The notes under the pieces are model-generated. The model saw only the letters and a list, made by a program, of their open reading frames with translations. It was not told the DNA's origin and did no database searches. Both the position numbers and the translations under genes were made by a program. Positions 49,354 to 61,252 of a stretch of DNA of 64,000 nucleotides are shown piece after piece. How positions within the stretch are numbered: position 1 is the stretch's first letter; every line of letters begins with the position of its first letter. Source of the DNA: Paenibacillus dendritiformis (GTDB lineage Bacteria > Bacillota > Bacilli > Paenibacillales > Paenibacillaceae); contig NZ_AP025344.1 in the NCBI RefSeq assembly GCF_021654795.1, positions 1 to 64,000 of the forward strand. The letters are read 5' to 3'.

Positions 49354-50535
49354 ATGAACAAGAAAAGCGTGCGTGACATCGATGTAAAAGGCAAGCGCGT
49401 ATTCGTGCGGGTTGATTTCAACGTGCCGCTGGAAGACGGCAAGATTACCGATGACACCCGGATTCGCGAGACATTGCCTACGATTCAGTATTTGGCGGAG
49501 CAAGGCGCGAAGATTATTTTGGCGAGCCACCTGGGACGTCCGAAGGGCGAGGTGGTCGAGTCGATGCGTCTGACGCCTGCGGCGAACCGTCTGAGCGAAC
49601 TTCTCGGCAAGCCGGTGAAGAAGCTGGATGAGTCAATCGGCGAGCAGGTGCAAGCGGAGATCAATCGCATGAACGACGGCGATATTGTCGTGCTGGAGAA
49701 CGTTCGCTTCCACAAAGGCGAAGAGAAGAACGATCCGGAACTGGCGAAGGCATTCGCCGCGCTTGCGGACGTGTATGTGAACGACGCCTTCGGTGCGGCG
49801 CACCGGGCGCATGCTTCGACCGAAGGCATCGCGCATCATCTGCCAGCCGTATCCGGCCTGCTGATGGAGAAGGAATTGTCGGTATTGGGCAAGGCGTTGT
49901 CCAATCCGGAACGTCCGTTCACTTCGATTATCGGCGGATCCAAGGTCAAAGACAAAATCGATGTCATCAACAAAATGCTGGAAATCTCGGATAACGTCAT
50001 TATCGGCGGGGGTCTGGCTTACACGTTCTTCAAGGCGCAAGGCTATGAAATCGGCAAATCCCTGTGCGACAACGAGAAGCTGGATGTCGCTCTCGGCTTC
50101 ATCGAGAAGGCGAAGCAGCTCGGCAAGAAATTCTATCTGCCGGTCGACATCGTCGTAACCGATGACTTCAGCGCCGATGCCAACACGAAGGTCGTCTCCG
50201 TAGACGAGATCCCGGCGGATTGGGAAGGCATTGACATCGGGCCGAAGACACGTGAAATCTATGCGGATGTTATCAAAAACTCCAAGCTGATCGTATGGAA
50301 CGGACCAATGGGCGTGTTCGAGATCGAACCGTTCTCTCACGGAACGCGCGCGGTCGCTCAAGCTTGCGCGGAGACCGAAGGCTATACGGTCATCGGCGGC
50401 GGCGATTCCGCGGCGGCGGTAGAGAAATTCCATCTGAAAGACAAGATGGATCATATCTCGACCGGCGGCGGCGCGTCCCTCGAATTCATGGAAGGCAAGC
50501 AATTGCCTGGCGTAGTGGCATTGAACGATAAGTAA
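49354..50535 (+). CDS. pgk: Phosphoglycerate kinase, 393 aa
   Basis: Makes ATP and 3-phosphoglycerate. ATG 49354 with GATAGGAGGAACG in front. N-domain motifs [19 protein letters not shown] with the substrate-binding Arg, [25 protein letters not shown] and [15 protein letters not shown]-domain nucleotide-binding blocks [26 protein letters not shown] and [12 protein letters not shown], and the final [19 protein letters not shown]. Length normal. Spaced 60 bases before tpiA. Expression is from the operon promoter with possible loss at the gapA-pgk hairpin. Confidence 0.98.
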   Translation: MNKKSVRDIDVKGKRVFVRVDFNVPLEDGKITDDTRIRETLPTIQYLAEQGAKIILASHLGRPKGEVVESMRLTPAANRLSELLGKPVKKLDESIGEQVQAEINRMNDGDIVVLENVRFHKGEEKNDPELAKAFAALADVYVNDAFGAAHRAHASTEGIAHHLPAVSGLLMEKELSVLGKALSNPERPFTSIIGGSKVKDKIDVINKMLEISDNVIIGGGLAYTFFKAQGYEIGKSLCDNEKLDVALGFIEKAKQLGKKFYLPVDIVVTDDFSADANTKVVSVDEIPADWEGIDIGPKTREIYADVIKNSKLIVWNGPMGVFEIEPFSHGTRAVAQACAETEGYTVIGGGDSAAAVEKFHLKDKMDHISTGGGASLEFMEGKQLPGVVALNDK

Positions 50536-50589
50536 GGAAGTGAAGCGGCAGCGGCGGTCCCGCCGCTTCTGCTGTGCAGAAGGAGTTGA

Positions 50590-51348
<759 letters not shown>

Positions 51349-51349
51349 G

Positions 51350-52891
51350 ATGTCTGCACCTAGACCTGTAGCTCTGATTATTATGGACGGCTTCGGACTG
51401 CGCGACGTGACGGAAGGCAATGCTGTCGCCCAGGCGAAGAAGCCGAATTACGATCGATACATGAGCATGTACCCGCATACGACGCTCACCGCTTGCGGTG
51501 AAGCGGTCGGTCTGCCGGAAGGCCAGATGGGCAACTCCGAGGTCGGCCATCTGAACATCGGCGCGGGCCGCATCGTGTATCAGGATCTGACCCGGATTAC
51601 GAAATCGATTCGCGAAGGAGAATTCTTCGAGAACGAAACGCTGGTCGGGGCGGTCAACCATGCGAAAGAAAACGGCACGGCGCTTCATCTGTACGGCCTG
51701 CTGTCGGACGGCGGCGTGCACAGCCATATCGACCATACGCTCGCGATGCTGGAATTGGCCGCGAAGTCCGGCTTGAAGAAGGTCTATGTTCATGCCTTCC
51801 TCGATGGCCGCGACGTCGCGCCGGACAGTGCGATCGGTTATATCGAGCGCCTGCAGGCGAAAATCGACGAGCTTGGCGTCGGCCGCATCGCCACGGTGCA
51901 AGGCCGTTACTATGCGATGGACCGCGATAAGCGCTGGGAGCGGACCGAGAAGTCGTACCGCGCGATGGTATACGGCGACGGCCCGAGATACCGCGATCCG
52001 GTGCAGGCGGTGAAAGAATCGTACGAGCAGTCGGTATTCGACGAATTCGTCATGCCGACGGTTATGATCGACGAGAACAACGAGCCGGTCGGCCTCGTGC
52101 GGGACAACGACGCGGTCGTGTTCTCGAATTTCCGTCCGGACCGGGCGATTCAATTGTCCCAGGTATTCACGAACGAGGATTTCCGCGGCTTCGACCGGGG
52201 AGATCGTTGCCCGAAAAATCTGTACTTCGTCTGTTTGACGCTGTTCGCGGAGACCGTCGGGGGATTCGTGGCGTACAAGCCGAAGGAGCTTGACAATACG
52301 CTTGGCGAAGTCCTTGTTCAGCATGGCAAGAAGCAGCTTCGCATCGCCGAGACGGAGAAGTATCCGCATGTGACGTTCTTCTTCAGCGGCGGCCGCGATG
52401 TCGAGCTTCCAGGCGAGAAGCGCGTTCTGATCGCTTCCCCTAAGGTCGCGACCTACGACTTGAAGCCGGAAATGAGCGCGTATGAAGTGGCGGAAGCGGC
52501 TGTACGCGAAATCGAGTCGGATGTGCATGACGCGATTATTCTGAACTTCGCCAACCCGGACATGGTCGGGCACAGCGGCAAGCTGGAGCCGACGATCAAG
52601 GCGGTCGAGGCGACGGATGAATGCATGGGCCGCGTCGTCGAAGCGGTATTGGCCAAAGGCGGCGTCTGCCTCATTACGGCGGATCACGGAAATGCCGATA
52701 TGGTGTTCGACGAGGAAGGCCGTCCGTTCACGGCGCATACGACCAATCCGGTGCCGTTCATCGTCACGGACAAGAACGTCGACCTGCGCGAAGGCGGCAT
52801 TCTGGCCGATATCGCGCCGACGATTCTCGATCTGATGCAGCTTCCGAAGCCGGATGAAATGACCGGGACTTCGTTAATTGACAAGAAATAA
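51350..52891 (+). CDS. gpmI: Cofactor-independent phosphoglycerate mutase, 513 aa
   Basis: Converts 3-phospho- to 2-phosphoglycerate through a phosphoserine. S63 in [17 protein letters not shown] is the phosphorylated residue; other Mn-binding motifs are [68 protein letters not shown] and [14 protein letters not shown]. Family of alkaline-phosphatase-like Mn enzymes, unrelated to the histidine phosphatases at 25.4-26.7 kb. The ATG is 1 base after the tpiA stop with GGGGCGAAG overlapping it. Confidence 0.98.
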   Translation: MSAPRPVALIIMDGFGLRDVTEGNAVAQAKKPNYDRYMSMYPHTTLTACGEAVGLPEGQMGNSEVGHLNIGAGRIVYQDLTRITKSIREGEFFENETLVGAVNHAKENGTALHLYGLLSDGGVHSHIDHTLAMLELAAKSGLKKVYVHAFLDGRDVAPDSAIGYIERLQAKIDELGVGRIATVQGRYYAMDRDKRWERTEKSYRAMVYGDGPRYRDPVQAVKESYEQSVFDEFVMPTVMIDENNEPVGLVRDNDAVVFSNFRPDRAIQLSQVFTNEDFRGFDRGDRCPKNLYFVCLTLFAETVGGFVAYKPKELDNTLGEVLVQHGKKQLRIAETEKYPHVTFFFSGGRDVELPGEKRVLIASPKVATYDLKPEMSAYEVAEAAVREIESDVHDAIILNFANPDMVGHSGKLEPTIKAVEATDECMGRVVEAVLAKGGVCLITADHGNADMVFDEEGRPFTAHTTNPVPFIVTDKNVDLREGGILADIAPTILDLMQLPKPDEMTGTSLIDKK

Positions 52892-52938
52892 TCAATACCG
52901 CTATTGTGAAAGCTAAGAAGATGAATGTAAGAAGATGA

Positions 52939-54246
<1,308 letters not shown>

Positions 54247-54275
54247 TGACGAGCCGTCAAACGGTACGTCTAAGC

Positions 54276-54311
54276 AAAGCCGGACTCCTGAGGGGGTCCG
54301 GCTTTTTGATT
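54276..54311 (+). terminator. Terminator of the glycolytic operon
   Basis: AAAGCCGGACTCC pairs with GGGGTCCGGCTTT (loop TGAG region), followed by TTT. It lies 30 bases after the eno stop. Confidence 0.92.
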
Positions 54312-54422
54312 TGCATAAGGACCGTATGCGCGATCGCAAAGCTAGGGTGTTGGTCTTAAGGCTGTCCTAAATCGAAAGTTCAGGCATATGCTGGACCTGA
54401 GGCTAGTTTTTCCAATTGCCTC

Positions 54423-54490
54423 TTGCGGGGAGGGCCGCGGTGTGGATATAATGTATATCAGCTACTATTCTATAAACAATACTGATTGTT
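54423..54490 (+). promoter_or_regulatory. Promoter and possible operator of PadR operon
   Basis: TTGCGG, 18 bases and TATAAT (54447-54452) form a good promoter. ATGTATATCA follows directly, and AACAAT-ACTG-ATTGTT (54475-54490) is a perfect inverted repeat; either could bind the PadR-family repressor encoded at 54545. Confidence 0.65.
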
Positions 54491-54544
54491 GATTATAACA
54501 TAGAGTATTGCCAGAGTATGGGGATATGAAGGCAGGTGACCATA

Positions 54545-54928
54545 TTGAAGGAAATCATTCAGTTCAAAAAAGGCGTGCTCGGCTTGTGCGTGATGGTGCT
54601 GATCAATCAGCGCGATCGGTACGGCTTCGAGCTGGCGCAGCAAATATCGAAGCATGTGGAGGTAGCGGAGGGGGCGCTCTACCCTGTCCTTCGCCGCATG
54701 GTGGCGGACGGGCACTGCACGACCTACCTGCAGGAGTCGACGGAGGGACCGCCGCGCAAATATTATAAGCTGACCCCGGCTGGCAAGGCATACATGATGG
54801 AGCTGGTCAGCGAATGGGAAAAATTCGTGGACGGCGTCCAGAGGCTGTTGGAGACAACGGCCGAGGGAGACCAGGAGCCGGATAACGAAGACAATGGGGT
54901 TCGCGGAGAGGCGGAAGGGAACGTCTGA
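54545..54928 (+). CDS. PadR-family transcriptional regulator, 127 aa
   Basis: TTG 54545 is preceded by AAGGCAGGTGA; GTG 54536 in frame is an alternative. Winged helix of the PadR type: IQFKKGVLGLCVMVLINQRD, YGFELAQQISKHVEVAEGAL, YPVLRRMVADGHCTTYLQES and PPRKYYKLTPAGKAY (wing), then a long C-terminal helix for dimer contacts. The tail after residue 105 is acidic and poorly conserved. With the two genes behind it (HAAS-type and DUF4097-like) it forms a common Firmicute envelope-stress-like operon, where PadR represses its own operon. Confidence 0.92.
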   Translation: MKEIIQFKKGVLGLCVMVLINQRDRYGFELAQQISKHVEVAEGALYPVLRRMVADGHCTTYLQESTEGPPRKYYKLTPAGKAYMMELVSEWEKFVDGVQRLLETTAEGDQEPDNEDNGVRGEAEGNV

Positions 54929-54976
54929 TTTTTCGGTCCGAGAAGGTAGAATAATCGATTGCAGGGGTGAGAAAGA

Positions 54977-55798
54977 TTGCATAAAGAGTATTTTTTATTG
55001 AAGCTGAAGTATGGATTGATGTCGCTTCCGGCTGAAGACAGAGACGAGATTTTAGCGGAGTACAGCGCCCATTTCGCATTCGGGGAGCAGCAAGGGCGGA
55101 CGGAAGAGGAGATTGCCAGGGAGCTTGGCGATCCGGAAGAGCTGGCGGTCGAACTGATCGGGGCCCGGGATGAGGGAGCTTCCGGAGGGGACAAAGGCCG
55201 GGCAGACCAGCCTTCCGGTTTCTACCGGCCAGATATGCACCGGGGACCCGCGCAGGGGCCAGGCTATGGCCCTCACGGCACTCCGCACGGTGTGCCGCAT
55301 GGAATACCGCACGGAGCCCCACACGGATCTCCACACGCGCCACACGGAGCGCCGCATGAAGCCCCATACGGAGCGCCGCATGAAGCCCCGTACGGAGCGC
55401 CGCATGGAGCCCCGCACGGATCGTCGTACGGATCGCCGCCTATGCCGCCGCCGATGTATGATATGCCCTATAGGGACGCGTACGGCCCCCCGCCCAGAAG
55501 CGCAATCGGCATTTTCGGGGCTATCATCTCTTGTTTTTTCGCCGTGCCGCTGCTTATCGCCGGCTGGGGATTATGCGTTACCCTGGCTTGCGTCGCGTTC
55601 GTGCTGCTGCTTGGACCGCTGCTGTATCTGTTGAAGCTGGCCTTCGGGGGAGCCTTCTACGGAGCGGAAATGTCAGTCATGTTCATCATGTTCGGCATCG
55701 GGATTTTCATGATTCAGGGTATTGGTAAGTTGTTCCGCGCCTATGGCCGTCTGAATCGGATTTATTTCCAATGGGTTGCAGGAAGGGAGAGAAGATAG
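54977..55798 (+). CDS. HAAS/DUF1700-like membrane protein with His-Pro-Gly repeats, 273 aa
   Basis: TTG start 54977 with GGGGTGAGAAAG in front. Residues 1-60 match the HAAS domain of PadR-linked proteins (LPAEDRDEILAEYSAHFAFG, EEIARELGDPEELAVELIG). Residues about 95-150 are an unusual repeat of PHGAPHG/PYGAPHE type with at least 13 His, then a Pro/Met-rich stretch. Residues 175-250 hold three hydrophobic helices (GIFGAIISCFFAVPLLIAGW, LCVTLACVAFVLLLGPLLYL, VMFIMFGIGIFMIQGIGKLF). The HAAS part is thought to bind the PadR partner. The repeat could bind metals or only be a flexible linker. It ends 1 base before the next gene. Confidence 0.88.
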   Translation: MHKEYFLLKLKYGLMSLPAEDRDEILAEYSAHFAFGEQQGRTEEEIARELGDPEELAVELIGARDEGASGGDKGRADQPSGFYRPDMHRGPAQGPGYGPHGTPHGVPHGIPHGAPHGSPHAPHGAPHEAPYGAPHEAPYGAPHGAPHGSSYGSPPMPPPMYDMPYRDAYGPPPRSAIGIFGAIISCFFAVPLLIAGWGLCVTLACVAFVLLLGPLLYLLKLAFGGAFYGAEMSVMFIMFGIGIFMIQGIGKLFRAYGRLNRIYFQWVAGRERR

Positions 55799-55799
55799 A

Positions 55800-56657
55800 A
55801 TGAACAAGACCATTCTGAACATGGTCGGAATCGGCTGCATTGCCGCCGGAGTATTAGGTTTGTTTTCATTCGGGACCGAGACGCTGACCACTTCTCAACT
55901 CCCGTATTATGAGTATACGATCGAGGCCGGTACCGATTTGGAGCGGGTCGAGCTGCGGGGAGACCGCGGCGATATTGAGGTCAATTGGGTGTTCGACGGG
56001 GGGAACAAGATTGAAATCAACGGGCAGGCTCCCGATAAGGTGATATCCAACTTGGGCGAGGCGAAAGTGAGTAATGGAACGCTTGTGCTCGACTATCGAA
56101 CCAACGGGCCGGAGCAATGGTTTCGGCTTTTCGGAATGAAGGCGCAAAATCAAAACCATGAAATCACGATACATGCGACGGAGACCCATGTACTGGAGCG
56201 TCTGAAGGCTGATCTGGCCATGGGGACATTTAAGATTACCGGCGGCCGGGTGGATGAACTGGAGGCGAGCAGCAAGCTCGGGGAAGTGATTGTGAAGCAG
56301 CTGCAGGGGAACCGGGTCAAGCTGTCCTCCGATGCCGGCACGGTACTGGCGGAGGACGTGGATGCGGTAATCGATGCCAGTTCCTCTCTCGGACAGGTCA
56401 AGCTGCTCTATACGACCCAATCCGTCACGGCCAAGGCGGATGCGGGCAACGTCGTCATCGATCAAAAGGAACCGCACCCGATCAAGGCCAGCAGCAACCT
56501 TGGCGCCATCAAAATCTCGGTTTCGCCGAAGTTCGAAGGCATTTATGATTTGCGAACCAATCTGGGGGATATCGACGCGCCGGATTCGAAAATGAAAAGC
56601 GATATGGTGATTCAGGCCCGGACGGATCTTGGGGGGATTACCATTGTCGAAAAATAG
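55800..56657 (+). CDS. DUF4097-like beta-repeat membrane protein, 285 aa
   Basis: ATG 55800 with GGAAGGGAGAGAAG in front. A single N-terminal hydrophobic segment (ILNMVGIGCIAAGVLGLFSF) probably anchors it outside the membrane. The rest is made of repeated strand units such as VELRGDRGDIEVNW, EASSKLGEVIVKQLQGNRVK, ASSSLGQVKLLYTTQSVTAK and DLRTNLGDIDAPDSK, typical of DUF4097 adhesin-like beta solenoids. These proteins accompany PadR and HAAS genes; their function is not established. It ends with TDLGGITIVEK. Confidence 0.85.
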   Translation: MNKTILNMVGIGCIAAGVLGLFSFGTETLTTSQLPYYEYTIEAGTDLERVELRGDRGDIEVNWVFDGGNKIEINGQAPDKVISNLGEAKVSNGTLVLDYRTNGPEQWFRLFGMKAQNQNHEITIHATETHVLERLKADLAMGTFKITGGRVDELEASSKLGEVIVKQLQGNRVKLSSDAGTVLAEDVDAVIDASSSLGQVKLLYTTQSVTAKADAGNVVIDQKEPHPIKASSNLGAIKISVSPKFEGIYDLRTNLGDIDAPDSKMKSDMVIQARTDLGGITIVEK

Positions 56658-56658
56658 C

Positions 56659-56686
56659 TTGTGATCTCGGGAGATGTGATTATAAT
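56659..56686 (+). promoter_or_regulatory. Promoter of pdxK
   Basis: TTGTGA, 16 bases and TATAAT directly after the stop of the upstream gene; about 110 bases of leader follow. No THI-box or other riboswitch motif was seen in the leader. Confidence 0.65.
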
Positions 56687-56800
56687 CGGTTATAAGCGAA
56701 TGTTCAAGGCGTCGGCGGCCGGATGCGGTTAAAAGACGATTTTTTGAACAACCTCTATAATGAAATCATTTTGCTTTGCGGCATGAAAAGGGGCAATACG

Positions 56801-57625
56801 ATGAAACCGATTCAGAAAGTACTCACATTGGCAGGCTCTGATTCGAGCGGGGGCGCAGGCATTCAGGCCGATTTGAAGACGTTCCAGGAGCGGGGCGTAT
56901 ACGGCATGACCGCCATAACGACGATCGTGACGATGGATCCGGACGATTCCTGGGCGCACCGCGTCTTCCCGATCGGGCTGTCCACGATAGAAGAGCAGTT
57001 GAAGACGATCCTGAGCGTAGGCATTCAAGGCATGAAGACGGGAATGCTGGGCTCGATTGATATTATTGAATTGGCCGCGCGGACGATGGAGAAGCATACC
57101 ATTCCGAACGTGGTCGTAGATCCGGTCATGGTCTGCAAAGGTGCGGATGAAGCTCTTCATCCGGAGACGAATGACGCGCTGCGCGATATTCTCGTGCCGA
57201 AGGCGGCCGTCGTTACGCCGAATCTGTTCGAAGCCTCGCAATTGGCTGGCATGGCGCCGATCCGTTCGCTGGACGAGATGAAGGAAGCGGCTGCCCGGAT
57301 CCATGAGAAGGGCGCGAAGTATGTGCTGGTGAAAGGCGGCTCCAAGATTGGCCTGCCGACCTCGGTGGATGTGCTCTATGACGGCACGGAATTCGAGCTG
57401 CTCGAGGCGGAAGTCATCGACACCACCTTCACGCATGGGGCAGGGTGCACGTATTCGGCCGCGATTGCCGCCGAGCTGGCCAAGGGCCATTCGGTTCGCG
57501 ACAGCGTCCACACGGCGAAGCGGTTCATTACGGCAGCGATACGCCACTCGTTCCGCTTGAACCAGTATGTCGGTCCGGTTCGGCATAATGCCCTTCGCCA
57601 GGTTGAGCACGGCGAACAGGAGTAA
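56801..57625 (+). CDS. pdxK: Pyridoxal/pyridoxine kinase of the ThiD family, 274 aa
   Basis: Ribokinase-fold kinase that phosphorylates pyridoxal or hydroxymethylpyrimidine. ATG 56801 follows AAAAGGGGC; the frame is open further up but without a site. The segments LTLAGSDSSGGAGIQADLKT, DPVMVCKGADEALHPE, PNLFEASQLAGM and DTTFTHGAGCTYSAAIAAEL (with the conserved Cys that marks the PdxK/ThiD2 branch) and PLNQYVGP-like end NQYVGPVRHNAL agree closely with B. subtilis PdxK rather than with ThiD. It is likely monocistronic. Confidence 0.92.
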   Translation: MKPIQKVLTLAGSDSSGGAGIQADLKTFQERGVYGMTAITTIVTMDPDDSWAHRVFPIGLSTIEEQLKTILSVGIQGMKTGMLGSIDIIELAARTMEKHTIPNVVVDPVMVCKGADEALHPETNDALRDILVPKAAVVTPNLFEASQLAGMAPIRSLDEMKEAAARIHEKGAKYVLVKGGSKIGLPTSVDVLYDGTEFELLEAEVIDTTFTHGAGCTYSAAIAAELAKGHSVRDSVHTAKRFITAAIRHSFRLNQYVGPVRHNALRQVEHGEQE

Positions 57626-57642
57626 GATGCCTGTTCAGGTCC

Positions 57643-57671
57643 TTGCCTAATAGCTGGTCCTGTGCTACAAT
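57643..57671 (+). promoter_or_regulatory. Promoter of secG
   Basis: TTGCCT, 17 bases and TACAAT, about 60 bases upstream of the secG start. Confidence 0.7.
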
Positions 57672-57734
57672 AATATTGCTGTTTTCATGCAGCTTGACGT
57701 TTTCGAAGGTGTTATCGCATTGGAGGTGGAAGTT

Positions 57735-57971
57735 GTGGAAGTTTTCTTGAAAATATTGCTTGTCATTTTTTCAATCGCTTTGATTGGCATCGTCCTGCTG
57801 CAAAAAGGGAAAAGTGCCGGCCTGTCAGGCGCCATCTCCGGCGGTGCGGAACATCTCTTCGGAAAGCAAAAGGCGCGTGGTTTGGAACTGTTCATGCAGC
57901 GTGCAACCATCGTAACGGCTGCTGGCTTTATGATTGTGTCGATGATTGTCGCTTATTTGGGAACGAAATAA
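57735..57971 (+). CDS. secG: Preprotein translocase subunit SecG, 78 aa
   Basis: Small membrane subunit of the SecYEG channel. GTG 57735 with GGAGGTGG at good distance gives a 78-residue product of normal length. Helix 1: [20 protein letters not shown]; the conserved loop [33 protein letters not shown]; helix 2: [15 protein letters not shown]. Followed by a terminator, then rnr, which is the common Firmicute order secG-rnr-smpB. Here csp, YdjO-like and MgtC-like genes are inserted before smpB. Confidence 0.97.
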   Translation: MEVFLKILLVIFSIALIGIVLLQKGKSAGLSGAISGGAEHLFGKQKARGLELFMQRATIVTAAGFMIVSMIVAYLGTK

Positions 57972-57982
57972 TGGGAATGAGC

Positions 57983-58012
57983 AAGCGGGGACGTAAGGTC
58001 TCCGCTTTTTTG
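57983..58012 (+). terminator. Terminator of secG
   Basis: AAGCGGGGAC pairs with GTCTCCGCTT (one G-T pair) around GTAAG; TTTTT follows. The next 260 bases to the rnr promoter hold no recognised gene or riboswitch. Confidence 0.85.
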
Positions 58013-58270
58013 TGTGTGGATTTCGGCCTTCGAGGAGAACGGCTTGAACAAGGCTGCTCATGCAGCTGGCATTGTGGATGGAGCGGATGGAACGAATATG
58101 AACGGCAAAAACTGCATGGCACAATTTCCGCCGCTCCGGGAAGACTGGGTATTGAGCCTTCATGTGTAACCGATGAAGGGGCTCTTGAATCTGCTAAATG
58201 CAACGGTAGGGAAGGAACGCCGCGACCGCTGATGTTTTCGCATTTATTACGTGTATACGCGGGTATATAT

Positions 58271-58279
58271 TGGTATACT
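58271..58279 (+). promoter_or_regulatory. Extended -10 promoter of rnr
   Basis: TGGTATACT has the TGN extension and a strong -10, 38 bases upstream of the rnr ATG; the -35 is weak. Confidence 0.6.
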
Positions 58280-58317
58280 GTTACAAGCAAGGTCATGGCG
58301 AGGTGTGAGGTGAGGAC

Positions 58318-61236
58318 ATGATAACGGAACAACAGTTGTTGGATTTTATGCGCGAAACCGCTTATAAGCCGATGACCTATCACGAACTGGAGCAGCATTT
58401 CGATCTTCAGGATGCTGCCGATTTCAAGGCATTTCTCGTACTGCTTAACCGGCTGGAGGAAGAAGGACAGATTCTCCGCACTCGGTCGGATTGCTACGGC
58501 GTTCCCGAGCGAATGAATCTGCTGCGCGGCCGGCTGCAGGCGCATGCGAAGGGTTTTGGATTTTTGATACCGGATGAGACGGGACATCCCGATGTATACA
58601 TTCATGCCAATGATATGAAGACGGCGATGCACGGCGATATCGTGCTCGTCCGCATCACCAGCAAGGGAACGGACGGAACGCGGATGGAAGGCGAGGTCGT
58701 GCGCGTCGTCAAGCGTGCGGTGGAGCAGATTGTCGGCATCTTTGAAAATCATGAATCATACGGCTTCGTTATCCCGGATGACAAGCGGATTAACCGGGAT
58801 ATTTTCGTCGCGCGGGAGCATATGCATGGCGCGGTGACGGGGCAGAAGGTCGTCGTCCGCATCGTTGTCTATCCGGAAGGCCGGGCGGCGGCGCAGGGCG
58901 AAGTCATCGAGGTGCTCGGGCATAAGGATGATCCGGGCGTCGATATCTTGTCGATTATTCGCAAGCATCAGCTGCCTGAGGCTTTCCCGGACGAGGTGAT
59001 GGCGGAAGCGGAGGCGGTTCCGGATGCGATCAGCGAAGAGGAGATCGTTAGCCAGGGACGCCGGGATCTGCGCGGCATGACGATCGTGACGATCGACGGG
59101 GAGGACGCGAAGGATCTCGACGACGCGGTCCATGTGGTGAAGCTGCCGAACGGGCACTATGAGCTGGGGGTTCATATTGCCGATGTCGGCTATTATGTCC
59201 CGGAAGGCTCGGAGCTGGACCGGGAAGCGTATGCCCGCGGCTGCAGCGTGTACTTGGTGGACCGGGTTATCCCGATGCTGCCGCATCGGCTGTCGAACGG
59301 GATCTGCTCGCTTCATCCGCATGTCGATCGGCTTACGCTGTCGTGCGTGATGGAGTTCGACGAGAAGATGAAGCCGGTACGCCATGATATTTTTCCGAGC
59401 GTGATCCGGACAGTGGAGCGGATGACATATACGAATGTTCGCAAAATCGTCGAGGGCGAGGATCCCGAGGTGATCGCGCGCTATGCGGAGCTGGAGGACT
59501 TCTTTCTGCTCATGAAGGAGCTGGCGCTGAAGCTGCGCAAGCGGCGCATGCAGCGCGGGGCGATTGATTTCGACTTCGAGGAGTCGAAGGTGATTGTGGA
59601 TGAGCAGGGCAAGGCTGTCGATATCGTGAAGCGGGAGCGCTCGATCGCCGAGCAGATTATCGAGGAATTCATGCTGGCGGCGAACGAGACGGTGGCGGAG
59701 CATTTCCATTGGCTGCGCGTGCCGTTCCTGTACCGGATTCACGAGGAGCCGAACGCGGAGAAGCTGTTCCACTTCATGACGTTCGCGGCCAACTTCGGCT
59801 ATGTCGTGCGCGGTAAAGGCAATTCGGTCCATCCGCGCTCGCTGCAGACGCTGCTCGAGGAGATTGAGGGAACGCGCGAGCAGACGGTGATCAGCACGAT
59901 GATGCTGCGGTCGATGAAGCAAGCGAAGTATGATGCGGAGAGCACGGGCCACTTCGGGCTGGCCGCCGAGTTCTATACGCATTTTACGTCCCCGATCCGG
60001 CGCTATCCGGATCTCGTCATTCATCGCATCATCCGCGAGGTGCTGCAGAACGGCGGGGCGCTGTCCGAGAAGCGTCATGAGTATTTGGAGACGCGCATGC
60101 CTGATATTGCGCAGCAGTCGTCGGAGCGCGAGCGGGTGGCTGTCGACGCCGAACGGGATACGGAGGCGCTCAAGAAAGCCGAGTTCATGCTCGACAAAAT
60201 CGGCGAGGAGTTCGACGGCATCATCAGCAGCGTGACGAGCTTCGGCATGTTCGTCGAGCTGGATAATACGGTGGAAGGCTTGATCCGGCTCAGCGATCTG
60301 ACGGATGATTATTATCATTTCCACGAGCAGCATATGCTGCTGGTCGGGGAGCGCACGTCGAACATTTTCCGCATTGGCGACGAGGTGCGCATCCGGGTAG
60401 GCCGGGTGAATATGGAGGACTACACGATTGATTTTGAACTCGTGAGCAGCTCGCCGCGGTATAGCGACCGGGATGTGCGCGAGTTCGGGTTCGACCTGCG
60501 CAAGCGCAGCCGCGGGGGCAAAGGCGCCGAGCGCAGCGGCGGCCGCGGCGCGGGCCGCGAGCGCGGCGGGAAGCGCGCCGCCCGGGGCGAGGAGCGAGGC
60601 GGCGGCAACGGCAACGGTCGCCGCGGGCGGCAGAGCGGCCCGGGCGGGCGCGCGGAGGCGGCGCCGAAGCCATGGCGCGGGAGCGGGGTGAGCGCCGGGG
60701 CCCAGCCGGCGGATTCGCCGGGGGCCGAGGCGGCGCCGAGCGAGGCGGAGTTGGCCGAGTTGGCGGATTCGTTCGAGGGCGATTGGTATAACCAGGCCGA
60801 GTACCGCGAGCTGCAGGGGCAACGCCGGCGAGGCCGCGGGCGGCGCGGGAACGAGCCGCAGGCGAATCCGTATGAGCGCAGCACGGGCACGCGGGCGCGC
60901 GGAAAGGGCGGCATTCGCCTCGGAGAAGGCGGCGGCAAGGCGGAGAAGGCCGGTTCGCAGCCGGACGGCGAGAACTGGGTCGATGAACTGATTGAACGGG
61001 CCGAAGCGGAAGCGAAGGAGACGAAGCGCCGCTTCGACTTCGGATCCGGACGGGGCGGATACGGCCGGCGCAGCACCGCGCCAAGCGGCGGGAAGAAGGG
61101 CCGCAAGAGCACGTCCGAGAGCGGCATTTTCATCGGCGAGCCTGCGGCCCGGGCACGGAAGCAAGCCAGCCAGGCGGGGCGCAAAAAGCGCAAGGCAAGC
61201 AGCCAGACCGCCAAGTTCGTACGGAAGAAGCGGTAA
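58318..61236 (+). CDS. rnr: Ribonuclease R, 972 aa, with long basic low-complexity tail
   Basis: 3'-5' exoribonuclease that degrades structured RNA and, with SmpB-tmRNA, defective messages. ATG 58318 after GAGGTGAGG. N-terminal helical domain and cold-shock domains (about 65-230: GFGFLIPDETGHPDVYIHAN, ENHESYGFVIPDDKRINRDI), RNB catalytic domain (about 240-590: MTIVTIDGEDAKDLDDAVHV with the Mg-binding Asp cluster, TSPIRRYPDLVIHR), S1 domain (about 640-720: GIISSVTSFGMFVELDNTVE). After that come some 240 residues rich in Arg, Gly and Lys, making it about 200 longer than B. subtilis RNase R. The tail carries RGG-type stretches and an acidic insert. Confidence 0.97.
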   Translation: MITEQQLLDFMRETAYKPMTYHELEQHFDLQDAADFKAFLVLLNRLEEEGQILRTRSDCYGVPERMNLLRGRLQAHAKGFGFLIPDETGHPDVYIHANDMKTAMHGDIVLVRITSKGTDGTRMEGEVVRVVKRAVEQIVGIFENHESYGFVIPDDKRINRDIFVAREHMHGAVTGQKVVVRIVVYPEGRAAAQGEVIEVLGHKDDPGVDILSIIRKHQLPEAFPDEVMAEAEAVPDAISEEEIVSQGRRDLRGMTIVTIDGEDAKDLDDAVHVVKLPNGHYELGVHIADVGYYVPEGSELDREAYARGCSVYLVDRVIPMLPHRLSNGICSLHPHVDRLTLSCVMEFDEKMKPVRHDIFPSVIRTVERMTYTNVRKIVEGEDPEVIARYAELEDFFLLMKELALKLRKRRMQRGAIDFDFEESKVIVDEQGKAVDIVKRERSIAEQIIEEFMLAANETVAEHFHWLRVPFLYRIHEEPNAEKLFHFMTFAANFGYVVRGKGNSVHPRSLQTLLEEIEGTREQTVISTMMLRSMKQAKYDAESTGHFGLAAEFYTHFTSPIRRYPDLVIHRIIREVLQNGGALSEKRHEYLETRMPDIAQQSSERERVAVDAERDTEALKKAEFMLDKIGEEFDGIISSVTSFGMFVELDNTVEGLIRLSDLTDDYYHFHEQHMLLVGERTSNIFRIGDEVRIRVGRVNMEDYTIDFELVSSSPRYSDRDVREFGFDLRKRSRGGKGAERSGGRGAGRERGGKRAARGEERGGGNGNGRRGRQSGPGGRAEAAPKPWRGSGVSAGAQPADSPGAEAAPSEAELAELADSFEGDWYNQAEYRELQGQRRRGRGRRGNEPQANPYERSTGTRARGKGGIRLGEGGGKAEKAGSQPDGENWVDELIERAEAEAKETKRRFDFGSGRGGYGRRSTAPSGGKKGRKSTSESGIFIGEPAARARKQASQAGRKKRKASSQTAKFVRKKR

Positions 61237-61252
61237 GGTATGAGTCGGCCAG

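Noticed and set aside
58200..58225. T-box-like string (AGGGAAGGAACGCCGCG) before rnr
   Set aside because: It does not match the T-box core AGGGTGGNACCGCG without insertions, no specifier stem is seen, and rnr is not an expected target.
57971..58321. 116-codon frame between secG and rnr
   Set aside because: It overlaps the secG terminator and rnr promoter, has no ribosome site and no recognisable protein features.
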